From CAVTJL01 sp963735065 (GTDB taxonomy: Bacteria > Pseudomonadota > Alphaproteobacteria > Geminicoccales > Geminicoccaceae): a stretch of DNA of 64,000 nt. Made by a program: the position numbers and the translations under genes. This document shows, in pieces, positions 41,887 to 50,710 of this stretch (its first letter is position 1; every line of letters begins with the position of its first letter). The DNA lies in the NCBI GenBank assembly GCA_963735065.1, contig CAVTJL010000007.1, forward strand, positions 62,001 through 126,000. The letters run 5' to 3'. The notes below the pieces were generated by a model. The model was not told the DNA's origin. It saw only the letters and a list, made by a program, of their open reading frames with translations, and ran no database searches.

Positions 41887-42247
41887 AGGCCCAGATCCTT
41901 CACCAAGTCTCGGTAACGTCTCATCGCCATCTCGAGGTCCACCTTACCGGTCTTTCGGGATTTTTTCTGAAAGCAGTGCAGCACGTAGATCGCATCGGCG
42001 AGCTTCGCCACGTAGATGACCCGGAAGGCGCCCGCCGCGTCTCGCCCGCCGCGTCTCGAATGCGGATTTCCGCCACCCCGGGACCGACCGTGGTCATTGG
42101 CTTCCAGTCGTCCGGCTCGCGCCCACGCTGCACTTGGTCAAGCTGATACCCAGCCTCACGACGCGGCGCGGCGCTGAGCCGCCGGCTGGCCTCTTGCCCT
42201 CGCGCCTTTGGGCGATCACCATCCGCCGCATGACTGACGCCGTGCAC
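41883..42247 (-). pseudogene. HigB-like (Gp49 family) toxin gene disrupted by a 14-bp tandem duplication
   Basis: RelE/HigB-superfamily mRNA-interferase remnant. The first part reads LSAAPRREAGYQLDQVQRGREPDDWKPMTTVGPGVAEIRIRDAAG. The second part is FRVIYVAKLADAIYVLHCFQKKSRKTGKVDLEMAMRRYRDLVKDLGL. Together they make a full Gp49 toxin. They are split by a 14-bp direct repeat (42030-42043 and 42044-42057); removing one copy restores RIRDAAGAFRVIYVAK and a 117-codon frame. The 5' end is uncertain: an in-frame GTG at 42247 gives a normal length but overlaps the divergent acetyltransferase start. As sequenced no toxin is made. Confidence 0.9.
42030..42057. repeat. 14-bp perfect tandem duplication within the toxin gene
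   Basis: GCCCGCCGCGTCTC occurs twice in direct succession (42030-42043, 42044-42057). Its length is not a multiple of three and it shifts the toxin frame. A replication-slippage or duplication event, or an assembly artefact, would produce this. Confidence 0.95.
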
Positions 42248-42973
42248 ATGAACGAGCTGGGCCAGCCGATCGGGGCCCCGCTTCCAGGCTGGGTGGGACG
42301 GCCGCGTCCGCCGCGCGAGGCGATGCAGGGCCTTTGGTGCAGCGTCGAGCCGCTCGACGCCGAGGCGCACGCGGCCGACCTCTTCGCCGCCAAGTCGCTC
42401 GATCCCGAGGGGCGGAACTGGACCTATCTGGCTTACGGCCCCTTCCCCGACCTCGAAGCCTACCGCGCCTGGCTCGATCCGCTGGAGCACAGCGAGGATC
42501 CGCTGTTCCACACCGTGACGGAGCAGGAGACCGGCCACGCCATCGGGCTTGCGAGCTATCTGCGGATCGAGCCCGCGGTAGGCGTCATCGAGGTCGGGCA
42601 CATCCACCTCAGCCCCCGCCTGCAGCGCCGGCCGGCCGCCACCGAGGCCATGTACCTGATGATGCGCCGCGTCTTCGACGAGCTGGGCTACCGCCGCTAC
42701 GAGTGGAAGTGCGACGCCTTGAACGCCCCCTCGCGGGCGGCAGCACTGCGGCTGGGCTTCCGCTTCGAGGGCATCTTCCGGCAGGCGACCATCTACAAGG
42801 GCCGCAACCGCGACACCGCCTGGTACTCGGTGATCGACAGCGAGTGGCCGGCGCTCAAGGCCGTTCTCGAGAGCTGGATCGATCCCTCGAACTTCGATGC
42901 CGAGGGCAAGCAGCGGACCAGGCTCAGCGAGCGCACCGCAGCCCTCGCGACCGGGCGCCCCGAAGGGGCATGA
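42230..42973 (+). CDS. GNAT family N-acetyltransferase (RimJ/RimL type)
   Basis: A 247-residue cytoplasmic acetyltransferase using acetyl-CoA. N-terminal MTDAVHMNELGQPIGAPLPGWVGRPRPP is a common prefix in RimL-like proteins of this clade; starts at 42230 and 42248 are both possible and neither has a strong ribosome site. Family features are 'TYLAYGPFPDLEAYRAWLD', 'IGLASYLRIEPAVGVIEVGHIHLSPRLQRRPAATEAMYLMMRRVFDELGYRRYEWKCDALNAPSRAAALRLGFRFEGIFRQATIYKGRNRDTAWYSVID', with R-R-P-A-A-T-E as the CoA-binding loop. It overlaps the next gene by four bases. Target could be an amino group on a protein or small molecule. Confidence 0.92.
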   Translation: MTDAVHMNELGQPIGAPLPGWVGRPRPPREAMQGLWCSVEPLDAEAHAADLFAAKSLDPEGRNWTYLAYGPFPDLEAYRAWLDPLEHSEDPLFHTVTEQETGHAIGLASYLRIEPAVGVIEVGHIHLSPRLQRRPAATEAMYLMMRRVFDELGYRRYEWKCDALNAPSRAAALRLGFRFEGIFRQATIYKGRNRDTAWYSVIDSEWPALKAVLESWIDPSNFDAEGKQRTRLSERTAALATGRPEGA

Positions 42974-44178
42974 GGCGCCAGAGGATCGTCGTCGCGGGCG
43001 CCGGCGTCGCCGGCAGCATCCTGGCCCGGGCTCTCCAGGGCCGCGACGATGTCGAGGTGATCTGCCTCGAGCGGGCGACGCCGGGCGACCATGGCGATGC
43101 CGGCACCGGGCTCAATCTCGGTCCCAACGCCGTCAAGGCGCTGCGCGCCCATCTTCCCGATCTTGCAGCGCTGCTGGAGGAAAGCAGCCTGCCCTGGCGG
43201 CGCTGGACCGTCGACCTCACCGACGGCCGTCGCCTGATGGACCTCGATCTCCTCGAGGTCGCGGACAATGTGGGCGTGCGCATCCGCTGGTCCGCCCTCT
43301 ACGGCCTGCTGCGCGAGGCGCCGGGCCAGCGCATCAGCTACGGCAGCGAGCTCGTCGATCTTTCCGACGACGGTCGCACCGCGACGGTCCGCGACCGCAG
43401 GACGGACGAGGTCTCGCGGATCGCGGACATCGACCTCCTCGTGGCCTGCGACGGGCGCTACTCCCGCATCCGCGAGCGCCTGCTGGGCAGCGAGCCGCCA
43501 CGCTTCCTGGGCGTCGCCCTCTACCGCCTCCTCTTCCCCGTGGGAGCGGACTGCCCGATCGACGACTATGGCCAGTGGTTCAACGGCCCCAACCGCCTCC
43601 TCGCCTTCCGCGTGCCGGGCGACCTCGTCTACTGCGCCGGCTCCTTCCCGATCCCGCGCGACGCCGAGGTGCCCGCGGCCATGAAGGCCGAGGAACCGCT
43701 CAGGCAGGCCTACACGCCGGCAACGGGACCGGCCTCGCCCGAGGCCGCCTTTCTCATCGACGCCATCGCCCGCAACGCCGAAGATCTCCACTGGGCACGG
43801 CTCCAGGAGGGCAGCGTCCGCTTCGCTGTCCCCGACCTGCCCGTTCTTCTCCTCGGCGATGCTGCGCACCCGATGGTCCCGACGCTGGGCCAGGGCGCCA
43901 CCCAGTCGGTCGAGGACGCCTGCGTCGCGGCGCAGGTGATCACGCGCGCTCTTGCGGCAGGAAGCAGCCTCGAGCCGGTGCCCGGGCAGGTCGAGGCGCT
44001 GAGGCTCGAGCGCGTGCGTTTCGCCGCCGACTTCTCGCGCGAGGCCACCGACACGATGCTCGAAGGGGCCGACCCCGTCGCCGGCACGCTGAAAAAGCGC
44101 GGCACCGAGTTCCAGGCCAGGCTCGCGCGTCTCTACCGCGACGCGCCGCTGCCCGCCGAGGCGGCCGGCAGGCGCTAG
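42970..44178 (+). CDS. FAD-dependent monooxygenase (PHBH/UbiH type)
   Basis: A 402-residue flavoprotein hydroxylase. The start at 42970 overlaps the acetyltransferase stop. The FAD Rossmann motif is RIVVAGAGVAGSILARALQ (residues 5-23), followed by LNLGPNAVKALRAH, the DG-type motif LLVACDGRYSRIRERLL (about residues 156-172), and the C-terminal LLGDAAHPMVPTLGQGATQSVEDA, the third FAD-binding motif. The family inserts one oxygen atom into aromatic or similar substrates using NAD(P)H. The pair with a GNAT enzyme suggests a small modification pathway; substrate unknown. Confidence 0.93.
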   Translation: MRRQRIVVAGAGVAGSILARALQGRDDVEVICLERATPGDHGDAGTGLNLGPNAVKALRAHLPDLAALLEESSLPWRRWTVDLTDGRRLMDLDLLEVADNVGVRIRWSALYGLLREAPGQRISYGSELVDLSDDGRTATVRDRRTDEVSRIADIDLLVACDGRYSRIRERLLGSEPPRFLGVALYRLLFPVGADCPIDDYGQWFNGPNRLLAFRVPGDLVYCAGSFPIPRDAEVPAAMKAEEPLRQAYTPATGPASPEAAFLIDAIARNAEDLHWARLQEGSVRFAVPDLPVLLLGDAAHPMVPTLGQGATQSVEDACVAAQVITRALAAGSSLEPVPGQVEALRLERVRFAADFSREATDTMLEGADPVAGTLKKRGTEFQARLARLYRDAPLPAEAAGRR

Positions 44179-44639
44179 CGGGGGATCGCCTCGCTGCCGT
44201 CGTAGGAGCGCCACTCGAGGATGCGGAGCAGGCCCTTGCCGGTGCTCCAGCCGAGGATGAGCAGGGCCGCTACCCCCACGGCACCGGCCAACCTCAGCAC
44301 CATGCCGTTGCCGAGATAGGCGAGCACCGCCGCCAGCACGGCGATGCCGAGGTAGGACCAGGCGCCGCCGATGAGATTGTCGAAATGCGACCGCAGCACG
44401 GGCTCCTCCGTGTTGATGCGCATGAGGTAGGCCACCGCCATGGCGATCACGGCCGGCAGGCCCAGCAGCAGGATGCCCACGAGCGAGAGCAGGTAGAGAC
44501 CGATGATGCGGCGGCGGCAGATGACGAAGTCCTGCCGCCCACGGCTGTGATAGGGCGTGGGCCCGTCGGCCGGCACCGACTGCATCGGCGTCGCATGGCT
44601 GGCGGTCGGGGCGTGAATGGGGCGCATACGTGACATCAT
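44175..44639 (-). CDS. Small membrane protein (DUF4870-like)
   Basis: A 154-residue protein with a polar N-terminus (about 45 residues) and three hydrophobic segments: GLYLLSLVGILLLGLPAVIAMAVAYLM, YLGIAVLAAVLAYLGNGMVL and LAGAVGVAALLILGWSTG. The arrangement, with a cytoplasmic loop (RINTEEPVLRSHFDNLIGG) after the first segment, resembles DUF4870/TMEM-like small membrane proteins. The ATG at 44639 or 44636 is the likely start. It overlaps the 3' end of the convergent monooxygenase gene by four bases and is divergent from the RND operon. Function unknown. Confidence 0.7.
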   Translation of the reverse strand: MMSRMRPIHAPTASHATPMQSVPADGPTPYHSRGRQDFVICRRRIIGLYLLSLVGILLLGLPAVIAMAVAYLMRINTEEPVLRSHFDNLIGGAWSYLGIAVLAAVLAYLGNGMVLRLAGAVGVAALLILGWSTGKGLLRILEWRSYDGSEAIPR

Positions 44640-44690
44640 CAAGGGCTCGACGGAGACCTTCCGGCGTTTTCAGGGTTTGGCCACGACAAG

Positions 44691-44709
44691 GGTCGCGTTG
44701 CAGGCGACC
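44691..44709. promoter_or_regulatory. Inverted repeat GGTCGC-N7-GCGACC upstream of the RND operon
   Basis: GGTCGC (44691-44696) and GCGACC (44704-44709) flank a 7-nt spacer; the outer bases extend the match to AAG ... CTT with a one-base bulge. It lies within the 253-bp divergent gap, about 180 bp before the outer-membrane factor gene. The size suits a TetR/MarR-type operator, which commonly controls RND pumps, but no such regulator gene is in the window. Confidence 0.35.
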
Positions 44710-44892
44710 TTACCCTAGACGCCTGCGGCCGTCGCCCCTGGCGGCCGGCACCGGCAGAATGGTACGCCTGGGCGACCACATTGTGCCCGCCCCGCGGCGC
44801 AGGGCGCCTTGGGCCTAGGCGTGCAAGGGACAGGGTCGGATGCTAGCGTGGCTTGGCCGGGGAGGGCCAGCTCGGGCTCGAGTGAGGGATGT

Positions 44893-46368
44893 TTGAGGGT
44901 CTCCCAGCCAAGTCACCTGCGTGGACGGGCAAGCTGGCGCGCCGGTCCGCGACCGGCGGTCCTGGCTGCCCTGCTGCTGTCCGCCTGCACGCTCGCCGCC
45001 TGCGCGCTGGGCTCGGGCATGGCGCCGGGCGAGCCGCCCGTGCCGGCGGCCTTCCAGGCGACCAGCGAGAGCGCCAAGGCCGCCTGGCCGAAGGCCGGCT
45101 GGTGGCGGGCCTTCGGCTCGCCCGAGCTCGACCGCCTGATGGCCGAGGCCGAGGCCGCCAATCTCGACATCGCCGCCGCCGCGGCCCGGGTGGTGCAGGC
45201 CGACGCGCAGGCGCGGGTGGCGGGCGCGGGCCTCCTGCCCACGCTCGACCTCTCGGCCGGCGCCTCGCGCAGCCGTCAGGGCGCCAGCGGCCGCGGCTCC
45301 TCCTCCCATGGGCCCGACGTGAACGCGCTCAGGGTCAGCCTCGATGCCAGCTACGAGATCGACTTCTGGGGCAAGAACCGGGCGGCGCTCGAATCGGCGG
45401 AAGCGAGCGCCTTGGCCTCGCGCTTCGATCAGGAGACCGTGGCGCTGGGGGTGCTGGCCAGCACCGCCGACACCTATTTCCAGATCCTGACCCTGCAGGA
45501 GCGCCTCAGGATCGCCCGGGAGAACCTCGACATCGCGGTCCGCGTGCTGAAGGCGATCCAGGCCCGCATCTCGGTCGGCACCGCCACCGCGCTCGACCTC
45601 GCCCAGCAGGAAAGCGTGGTGGCGACCGAGCGCGTGGCGATCCCGCCGCTGCAGGAGCAGCTCGAGCAGACGAGGAACGCGCTGGCCATTCTCCTCGGGC
45701 GCCTGCCCGAGAAGCTCGCGGTCGAGGGCGGCAATCCCTCGGCCATCCATATCCCCGTCGTGGCGCCGGGCCTGCCCTCGGCGCTGCTCACCCGGCGTCC
45801 GGACGTGCGCCAGGCCGAGGCGCAGCTCCAGGCGGCCGACGCCGACGTGCGCGTCGCGCGCGCCGCCATGTTCCCCAGCATCACCCTCACCGCCCAGGGC
45901 GGGCTCGAGAGCAACGCGCTGAAAACGCTCTTCGATCCCGCCTCCCAGCTCTACAGCATCGCCGCCGGGCTCACCCAGCCGATCTTCGAGGGCTACAGCC
46001 TCGAGGGCCAGCTCGAGCAGCAGCGCGGCCGCTATGTCGAGCTGCTCCAGGACTACCGCAAGGCCGTGCTGTCGGCCTTCGAGGATGTCGAGAACGCGCT
46101 CGTCGCCGTGCGCCAGACCACACTCCAGGAGAAGCTGCAGGCAGATGCGGTGGCGATCGCGCGCCGGGCCTATACTATCTCCGAGGCTCAGCTCCGTGCC
46201 GGCACCGTCGATCTCCTGACGGTGCTCGACACCCAGCGGAGCCTGTTCCAGGCGAACGACGCCCTGGCGCAGGCCCGGCTCGCCCGGCTCCAGGCCTATG
46301 TGGCCCTGTTCCAGGCGCTGGGCGGCGGCTGGACGATGCCTGCCCCGGCGACCGGACAGAAGCGATGA
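44893..46368 (+). CDS. Outer-membrane efflux lipoprotein (NodT/OprM family)
   Basis: TolC-like outer-membrane factor of about 491 residues. I use a TTG at 44893, preceded by GAGGG, because it puts a lipoprotein signal (RPAVLAALLLSAC) near the N-terminus; longer in-frame starts are less plausible, and the exact start is uncertain. Family features are 'AAWPKAGWWRAFGSPELDRLMAEAEAANLDIAAAAARVVQADAQARVAGAGLLPTLDLS', 'YEIDFWGKNRAALESAEAS' and 'LLTRRPDVRQAEAQLQAADADVRVARAAMFPSITLTAQGG'. Two OEP repeats make the trimeric channel. It overlaps the adaptor gene by four bases. Confidence 0.93.
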   Translation: MRVSQPSHLRGRASWRAGPRPAVLAALLLSACTLAACALGSGMAPGEPPVPAAFQATSESAKAAWPKAGWWRAFGSPELDRLMAEAEAANLDIAAAAARVVQADAQARVAGAGLLPTLDLSAGASRSRQGASGRGSSSHGPDVNALRVSLDASYEIDFWGKNRAALESAEASALASRFDQETVALGVLASTADTYFQILTLQERLRIARENLDIAVRVLKAIQARISVGTATALDLAQQESVVATERVAIPPLQEQLEQTRNALAILLGRLPEKLAVEGGNPSAIHIPVVAPGLPSALLTRRPDVRQAEAQLQAADADVRVARAAMFPSITLTAQGGLESNALKTLFDPASQLYSIAAGLTQPIFEGYSLEGQLEQQRGRYVELLQDYRKAVLSAFEDVENALVAVRQTTLQEKLQADAVAIARRAYTISEAQLRAGTVDLLTVLDTQRSLFQANDALAQARLARLQAYVALFQALGGGWTMPAPATGQKR

Positions 46369-47573
46369 CCGAGCAGCCAGAGAGCCCAGCAAAGCAGCCC
46401 CAGCGGCGCCCGCGGCGTGCCCTACGCTGGCTCATGGCGGGGGCGCTTCTCATCGCCGTCGGCGGCGCGATCGCGGCGGTGGCCACGGCCCAGCAGGGCC
46501 GGCGGGACCGTGGCGCCGAGCAGGGCGGCGAGCGCACGCGCGTCCCGGTCCTCGCGGCCGAGGCGAGGACGGAGGACGTGCCGGTCTATCTGCACGGCGT
46601 CGGCAGCGCCCAGGCCTTCAAGACGGTGACGGTCAGGAGCCAGGTCGACGGCAAGCTCGCCAGCGTCGCGTTCGAGGAGGGCCAGGAGGTCAAGAAGGGC
46701 GACGTGCTGGCGCGCATCGACCCTGTGACCTACCAGGCCGAGCTCGACCAGGCCAAGGCCAAGCTCACCCAGGACCAGGCGCTGCTCGCCAACGCCAAGG
46801 TCGACCTCGAGCGCTACACGCGCCTCGCCAAGACCGACTATGCCTCCAAGCAGCAGGCCGACACGCAGGCCGCCACCGTGGCCCAGCTCGAGGCGCAGAT
46901 CGCCTGGGACAAGGCGGCGGTCGAGAACGCCCAGGCCTATGTCGACTATTGCACGATCACCTCGCCGATCGACGGGCGCACCGGCTTTCGCCAGGTCGAC
47001 GCCGGCAACATCATCCACGCGAGCGACGCCACGGGCATCGTCGTCATCACCCAGCTGCGCCCCATCTCGGTCGTCTTCACCCTGCCCGAGACGGATCTGG
47101 GCCAGGTCACCGCGGGCATGGCCAAGGGGCCGCTCACGGCCCAGGCGCTGCTGGGCGCCAGCACGGTGCCGGTCGAGGAGGGCAAGCTCGCGGTGATCGA
47201 CAACCAGGTCGACGACACGACCGGCACGATCCGCCTCAAGGCGACCTTCCCGAACAAGAGCCTGCAGCTCTGGCCGGGCCAGTTCGTGAACGTCAAGCTC
47301 CTGGTCGAGACGCGCCACGACGCGCTCGTCGTGCCGTCGGCGGCGGTCCAGCAGGGGCCCGACGGGACCTACGTGTTCCTCGTCGAGGACGGCAAGGTGC
47401 GCATGCAGGCGGTCGAGGTCGCCCAGGAGGATGCGGACAGCGCGGTGATCGGCAAGGGCCTGACGCCGGGCCAGATCGTCGTGACCTCGGGCTTCGGCCG
47501 GCTCAAGGACGACACCCTGGTGCGGGTCGACAAGGCCCCGCCTGCCAAGACGACCCCCGACGGAGGCTCATGA
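46365..47573 (+). CDS. RND efflux periplasmic adaptor subunit (MdtA type)
   Basis: A 402-residue membrane-fusion protein linking the pumps to the outer-membrane factor. The N-terminal helix ALRWLMAGALLIAVGGAIAAVATA anchors it. Next come 'VPVYLHGVGSAQAFKTVTVRSQVDGKLASVAFEEGQEVKKGDVLARIDP' (lipoyl half), a coiled hairpin of about residues 125-195 (DQAKAKLTQDQALLANAKVDLERYTRLAKTDYASKQQADTQAATVAQLEAQIAWDKAAVENAQ), 'TSPIDGRTGFRQVDAGNIIHASD' and beta-barrel/membrane-proximal domains ending in 'VVTSGFGRLKDDTLVRVD'. It overlaps both neighbours (ATGA each side), so translation is coupled. Confidence 0.95.
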   Translation: MTEQPESPAKQPQRRPRRALRWLMAGALLIAVGGAIAAVATAQQGRRDRGAEQGGERTRVPVLAAEARTEDVPVYLHGVGSAQAFKTVTVRSQVDGKLASVAFEEGQEVKKGDVLARIDPVTYQAELDQAKAKLTQDQALLANAKVDLERYTRLAKTDYASKQQADTQAATVAQLEAQIAWDKAAVENAQAYVDYCTITSPIDGRTGFRQVDAGNIIHASDATGIVVITQLRPISVVFTLPETDLGQVTAGMAKGPLTAQALLGASTVPVEEGKLAVIDNQVDDTTGTIRLKATFPNKSLQLWPGQFVNVKLLVETRHDALVVPSAAVQQGPDGTYVFLVEDGKVRMQAVEVAQEDADSAVIGKGLTPGQIVVTSGFGRLKDDTLVRVDKAPPAKTTPDGGS

Positions 47574-50500
47574 GCGTCTCCGCCCCCTTCATCCGGCGCC
47601 CGGTCGCGACCGGGCTCCTCGCCGTGGCGGTGCTGCTGGGCGGCGTCCTGGGCTATCGCGGCCTCTCGGTGTCGTCGCTGCCGCAGGTCGACTTCCCGAC
47701 GATCCAGGTGACGACCCAGCTGCCCGGCGCCGATCCCGACACCATGGTGGCGCTGGTCACCGCCCCGCTCGAGCGCCAGCTGGGCCAGATCCCCTCGCTC
47801 AATTCGATGATCTCGACCAGCTCCATGGGGCGGAGCCAGGTGACGCTGCAGTTCGCGCTCGGCCGCGACATCGACGGGGCGGCGCAGGACGTGCAGGCGG
47901 CGATCAACGCGGCCGGCGGGTCGCTGCCGAAGAACCTCCCCTACCCGCCCACCTACTCCAAGGTGAACCCGGCCGACACGCCGATCATCACGCTGGCGCT
48001 CACCTCGACCACCACGCCGGTCGACAAGCTCAGCGACCTCGCCGACACCTACCTCGCCCAGCGCCTGGCCGAGGTCTCGGGCGTGGGCCATGTCGAGGTG
48101 GCGGGCGGCGTCAGGCCCGCCGTGCGCATCCAGGCCGACCTGCCACGGCTCGCGAGCTACGGGCTGGGCCTCGAGGATCTGCGCACCGCCATCGCCGCCG
48201 CCAACGTCGCCACGCCCAAGGGCTCGTTCAACGGGCCGCAGAAGACCTACGCCATCTCCGCCAACGACCAGATCCACTCGGCCGCGGGCTATGGCGGCAT
48301 CGTCGTCGCCTACAGGAACGGCGCGCCCGTCCAGCTCGAGGACGTGGCGCATATCGTGGACGGGCTCGAGAACAGCAGGGTCGCCGCCTGGTATCAGGGC
48401 AAGCCCGCCGTCGTCATCGACGTGCAGCGCCAGCCCGGCGCCAACATCATCGAGACGGTCGAGGGCATCCGCTCCATCCTGCCCAAGCTGCAGCGCGGCA
48501 TCCCCGAGGGTGTGACGCTCTCCGTCGTGAGCGACCGCACCGGCACGATCCGCGCCTCGGTGCAGGACGTCCAGCTCACCCTCGTGCTGAGCGTGGCGCT
48601 GGTCGTGCTCGTGGTTCTTTTGTTCCTGCGCTCCGCCCGGGCCACCTTCATCGCCGGCGTGGCCCTGCCCCTCTCGCTGATCGCCGCCTTCGGCGTGATG
48701 TGGATCGCGGGCTTCAGCCTCGACAACCTCTCCTTGATGGCGCTCGCCATCGGCACCGGCTTCGTGATCGACGACGCCATCGTGATGATCGAGAACATCA
48801 CGCGCCACATCGAGGCGGGCGACACGCCCTTGGCCGCCGCCTTCAAGGGTGCGCGCGAGATCGGCTTCACCGTCGTCTCGCTCACCGTCTCGCTCGTGGC
48901 CGTCTTCATCCCGCTGCTCTTCATGACCGGCATCGTCGGCCGCCTCTTCCGCGAGTTCGCGCTGACCCTCACGATCGCGGTCGTCACCTCGGCCGTCGTC
49001 TCGCTGACGCTGACGCCCATGATGTGCGGCCGGCTCCTGCGGGCCCGCGAGGATGCCCCACCCGGCCTCCTCGTGCGCGCCACGGATCGCGTTCTGGACG
49101 GGCTCTTGGACCTCTACCGGCGCAGCCTCGGCTGGGTGCTCGAGCGCTGGACCATGACGCTGCTCGTCGCATTGGCCACCCTCGTCGCCACGCTGGCCCT
49201 CTACATCGTCGTGCCGAAGGGCTTCCTGCCGCTGCAGGACACTGGGCTGATCGAGGCCACCACCGAGGCCGGCCAGCAGGTCTCGTTCACCGAGATGCAG
49301 GCGCTGCAAAAGCAGGTGGCCGCCATCGTCCAGCGCGATCCCGAGGTCCAGGGCGTCGTCTCGCTGGTGGGCGTGGGCCAGGAGAACGTCACCCCCAACG
49401 CCGGCCACCTGGCGATCATCCTGCGGCCGCGGGACGAGCGCACCGAGGACGCCGCCACGATCATCGAGCGGCTGAAGCGGCAGGTGGCGCCGCTCCCCGG
49501 GGTCAGCGTCTTCTTCACCCAGGTGCAGGACATCCAGATCGGCACGCGGGCGAGCCGAACCCAGTATCAGTACACGCTGGTCGACACGGACGCGGCCGAG
49601 CTGGCCTTGTGGTCGGGACGCCTGCTCGGCCACCTGCAGCAGTCGCCGGTGCTCCGCGACGTGGCCTCCGACCTGCAGGACCAGGGGCTCCAGGCGCTGG
49701 TGCATGTCGACCGCACCGCCGCGGGCCGGCTCGGCGTCACCATGCAGGCGATCAACGACACGCTCTACGACGCCTTCGGCCAGCGCCAGGTCTCGACCAT
49801 CTACGAGCAGGCGAACCAGTACCGCGTGATCCTCGAGGCCGACCCGCGCTTCCAGGCCGATCCGGGCATGCTGGCGCGGCTCTACGTGCCGGGCAGCGAC
49901 GGGGCGCAGGTGCCGCTGGGCGCGGTTGCCGCCATCAGCCGCGCCACCGCGCCGCTCGCCGTCAGCCACGCCGAGCAGTTTCCGGCGGTGACGATCAGCT
50001 TCGACGTGGCACCCGGCAGCTCGCTTGGCGCCGCGGTGGCCGCCGTGGCGGACGCCGAGCAGGCGATCGGCATGCCCGCCACGGTGGTCGGCAGCTACTC
50101 GGGCGACGCCGCCGAGTTCGCGACCTCGCTCGCCAGCACGCCCTGGCTGATCCTGGCGGCGGTGGTGGCGATCTACATCGTGCTGGGCGTGCTCTACGAG
50201 AGCCTGATCCACCCGCTCACCATCCTCTCGACCCTGCCCTCGGCCGGCGTGGGCGCGCTCTTGGCGCTCATGCTCTTCGGCATGGACCTGTCGCTGGTGA
50301 GCCTGATCGGCATCATCCTGCTGATGGGCATCGTGAAGAAGAACGCGATCATCATGATCGACTTCGCGATCGAGGCCGAGCGGGGCGGGCTCAGCCCCCG
50401 GGAGGCCATCTGGCGGGCCTGCCTGCTGCGCTTCCGGCCCATCACGATGACGACGATGGCGGCCCTTCTGGGGGCCCTGCCGCTCGCCTTCGCCCATGGC

Positions 50501-50704
50501 ATGGGTGCGGAGCTCCGGCAGCCGCTCGGCATCACCATCGTGGGCGGCCTCCTGCTGAGCCAGGTTCTCACCCTCTACACGACCCCGGTCATCTATCTGG
50601 CGATGGAGAGCCTGAAGCGCCTGCTGAAGCGTCAGGGTCGCCAGGAGGTGCTGGAGGTCCGGCCGCCGCGGCTCCGGGCCCTGGTCGAGGGGCCGGCCGA
50701 GTAG
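47570..50704 (+). CDS. RND multidrug efflux permease (MdtB type)
   Basis: Inner-membrane proton/drug antiporter of 1044 residues, normal HAE-1 length. The N-terminus is SAPFIRRPVATGLLAVAVLLGGVLGYRGLSVSSLPQVDFPTIQVTTQLPGADPDTM, the typical first helix and porter start. TM4 contains the proton-relay Asp pair GTGFVIDDAIVMIENI, and a second half repeats the layout, ending 'MTTMAALLGALPLAFAHGMGAELRQPLGITIVGGLLLSQVLTLYTTPVIYL'. A heteromeric MdtB2C pump with the downstream gene is likely, since two same-type pumps follow one adaptor. Drug or bile-type amphiphile substrates are probable but not proven. Confidence 0.95.
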   Translation: MSVSAPFIRRPVATGLLAVAVLLGGVLGYRGLSVSSLPQVDFPTIQVTTQLPGADPDTMVALVTAPLERQLGQIPSLNSMISTSSMGRSQVTLQFALGRDIDGAAQDVQAAINAAGGSLPKNLPYPPTYSKVNPADTPIITLALTSTTTPVDKLSDLADTYLAQRLAEVSGVGHVEVAGGVRPAVRIQADLPRLASYGLGLEDLRTAIAAANVATPKGSFNGPQKTYAISANDQIHSAAGYGGIVVAYRNGAPVQLEDVAHIVDGLENSRVAAWYQGKPAVVIDVQRQPGANIIETVEGIRSILPKLQRGIPEGVTLSVVSDRTGTIRASVQDVQLTLVLSVALVVLVVLLFLRSARATFIAGVALPLSLIAAFGVMWIAGFSLDNLSLMALAIGTGFVIDDAIVMIENITRHIEAGDTPLAAAFKGAREIGFTVVSLTVSLVAVFIPLLFMTGIVGRLFREFALTLTIAVVTSAVVSLTLTPMMCGRLLRAREDAPPGLLVRATDRVLDGLLDLYRRSLGWVLERWTMTLLVALATLVATLALYIVVPKGFLPLQDTGLIEATTEAGQQVSFTEMQALQKQVAAIVQRDPEVQGVVSLVGVGQENVTPNAGHLAIILRPRDERTEDAATIIERLKRQVAPLPGVSVFFTQVQDIQIGTRASRTQYQYTLVDTDAAELALWSGRLLGHLQQSPVLRDVASDLQDQGLQALVHVDRTAAGRLGVTMQAINDTLYDAFGQRQVSTIYEQANQYRVILEADPRFQADPGMLARLYVPGSDGAQVPLGAVAAISRATAPLAVSHAEQFPAVTISFDVAPGSSLGAAVAAVADAEQAIGMPATVVGSYSGDAAEFATSLASTPWLILAAVVAIYIVLGVLYESLIHPLTILSTLPSAGVGALLALMLFGMDLSLVSLIGIILLMGIVKKNAIIMIDFAIEAERGGLSPREAIWRACLLRFRPITMTTMAALLGALPLAFAHGMGAELRQPLGITIVGGLLLSQVLTLYTTPVIYLAMESLKRLLKRQGRQEVLEVRPPRLRALVEGPAE

Positions 50705-50710
50705 CGGCCC

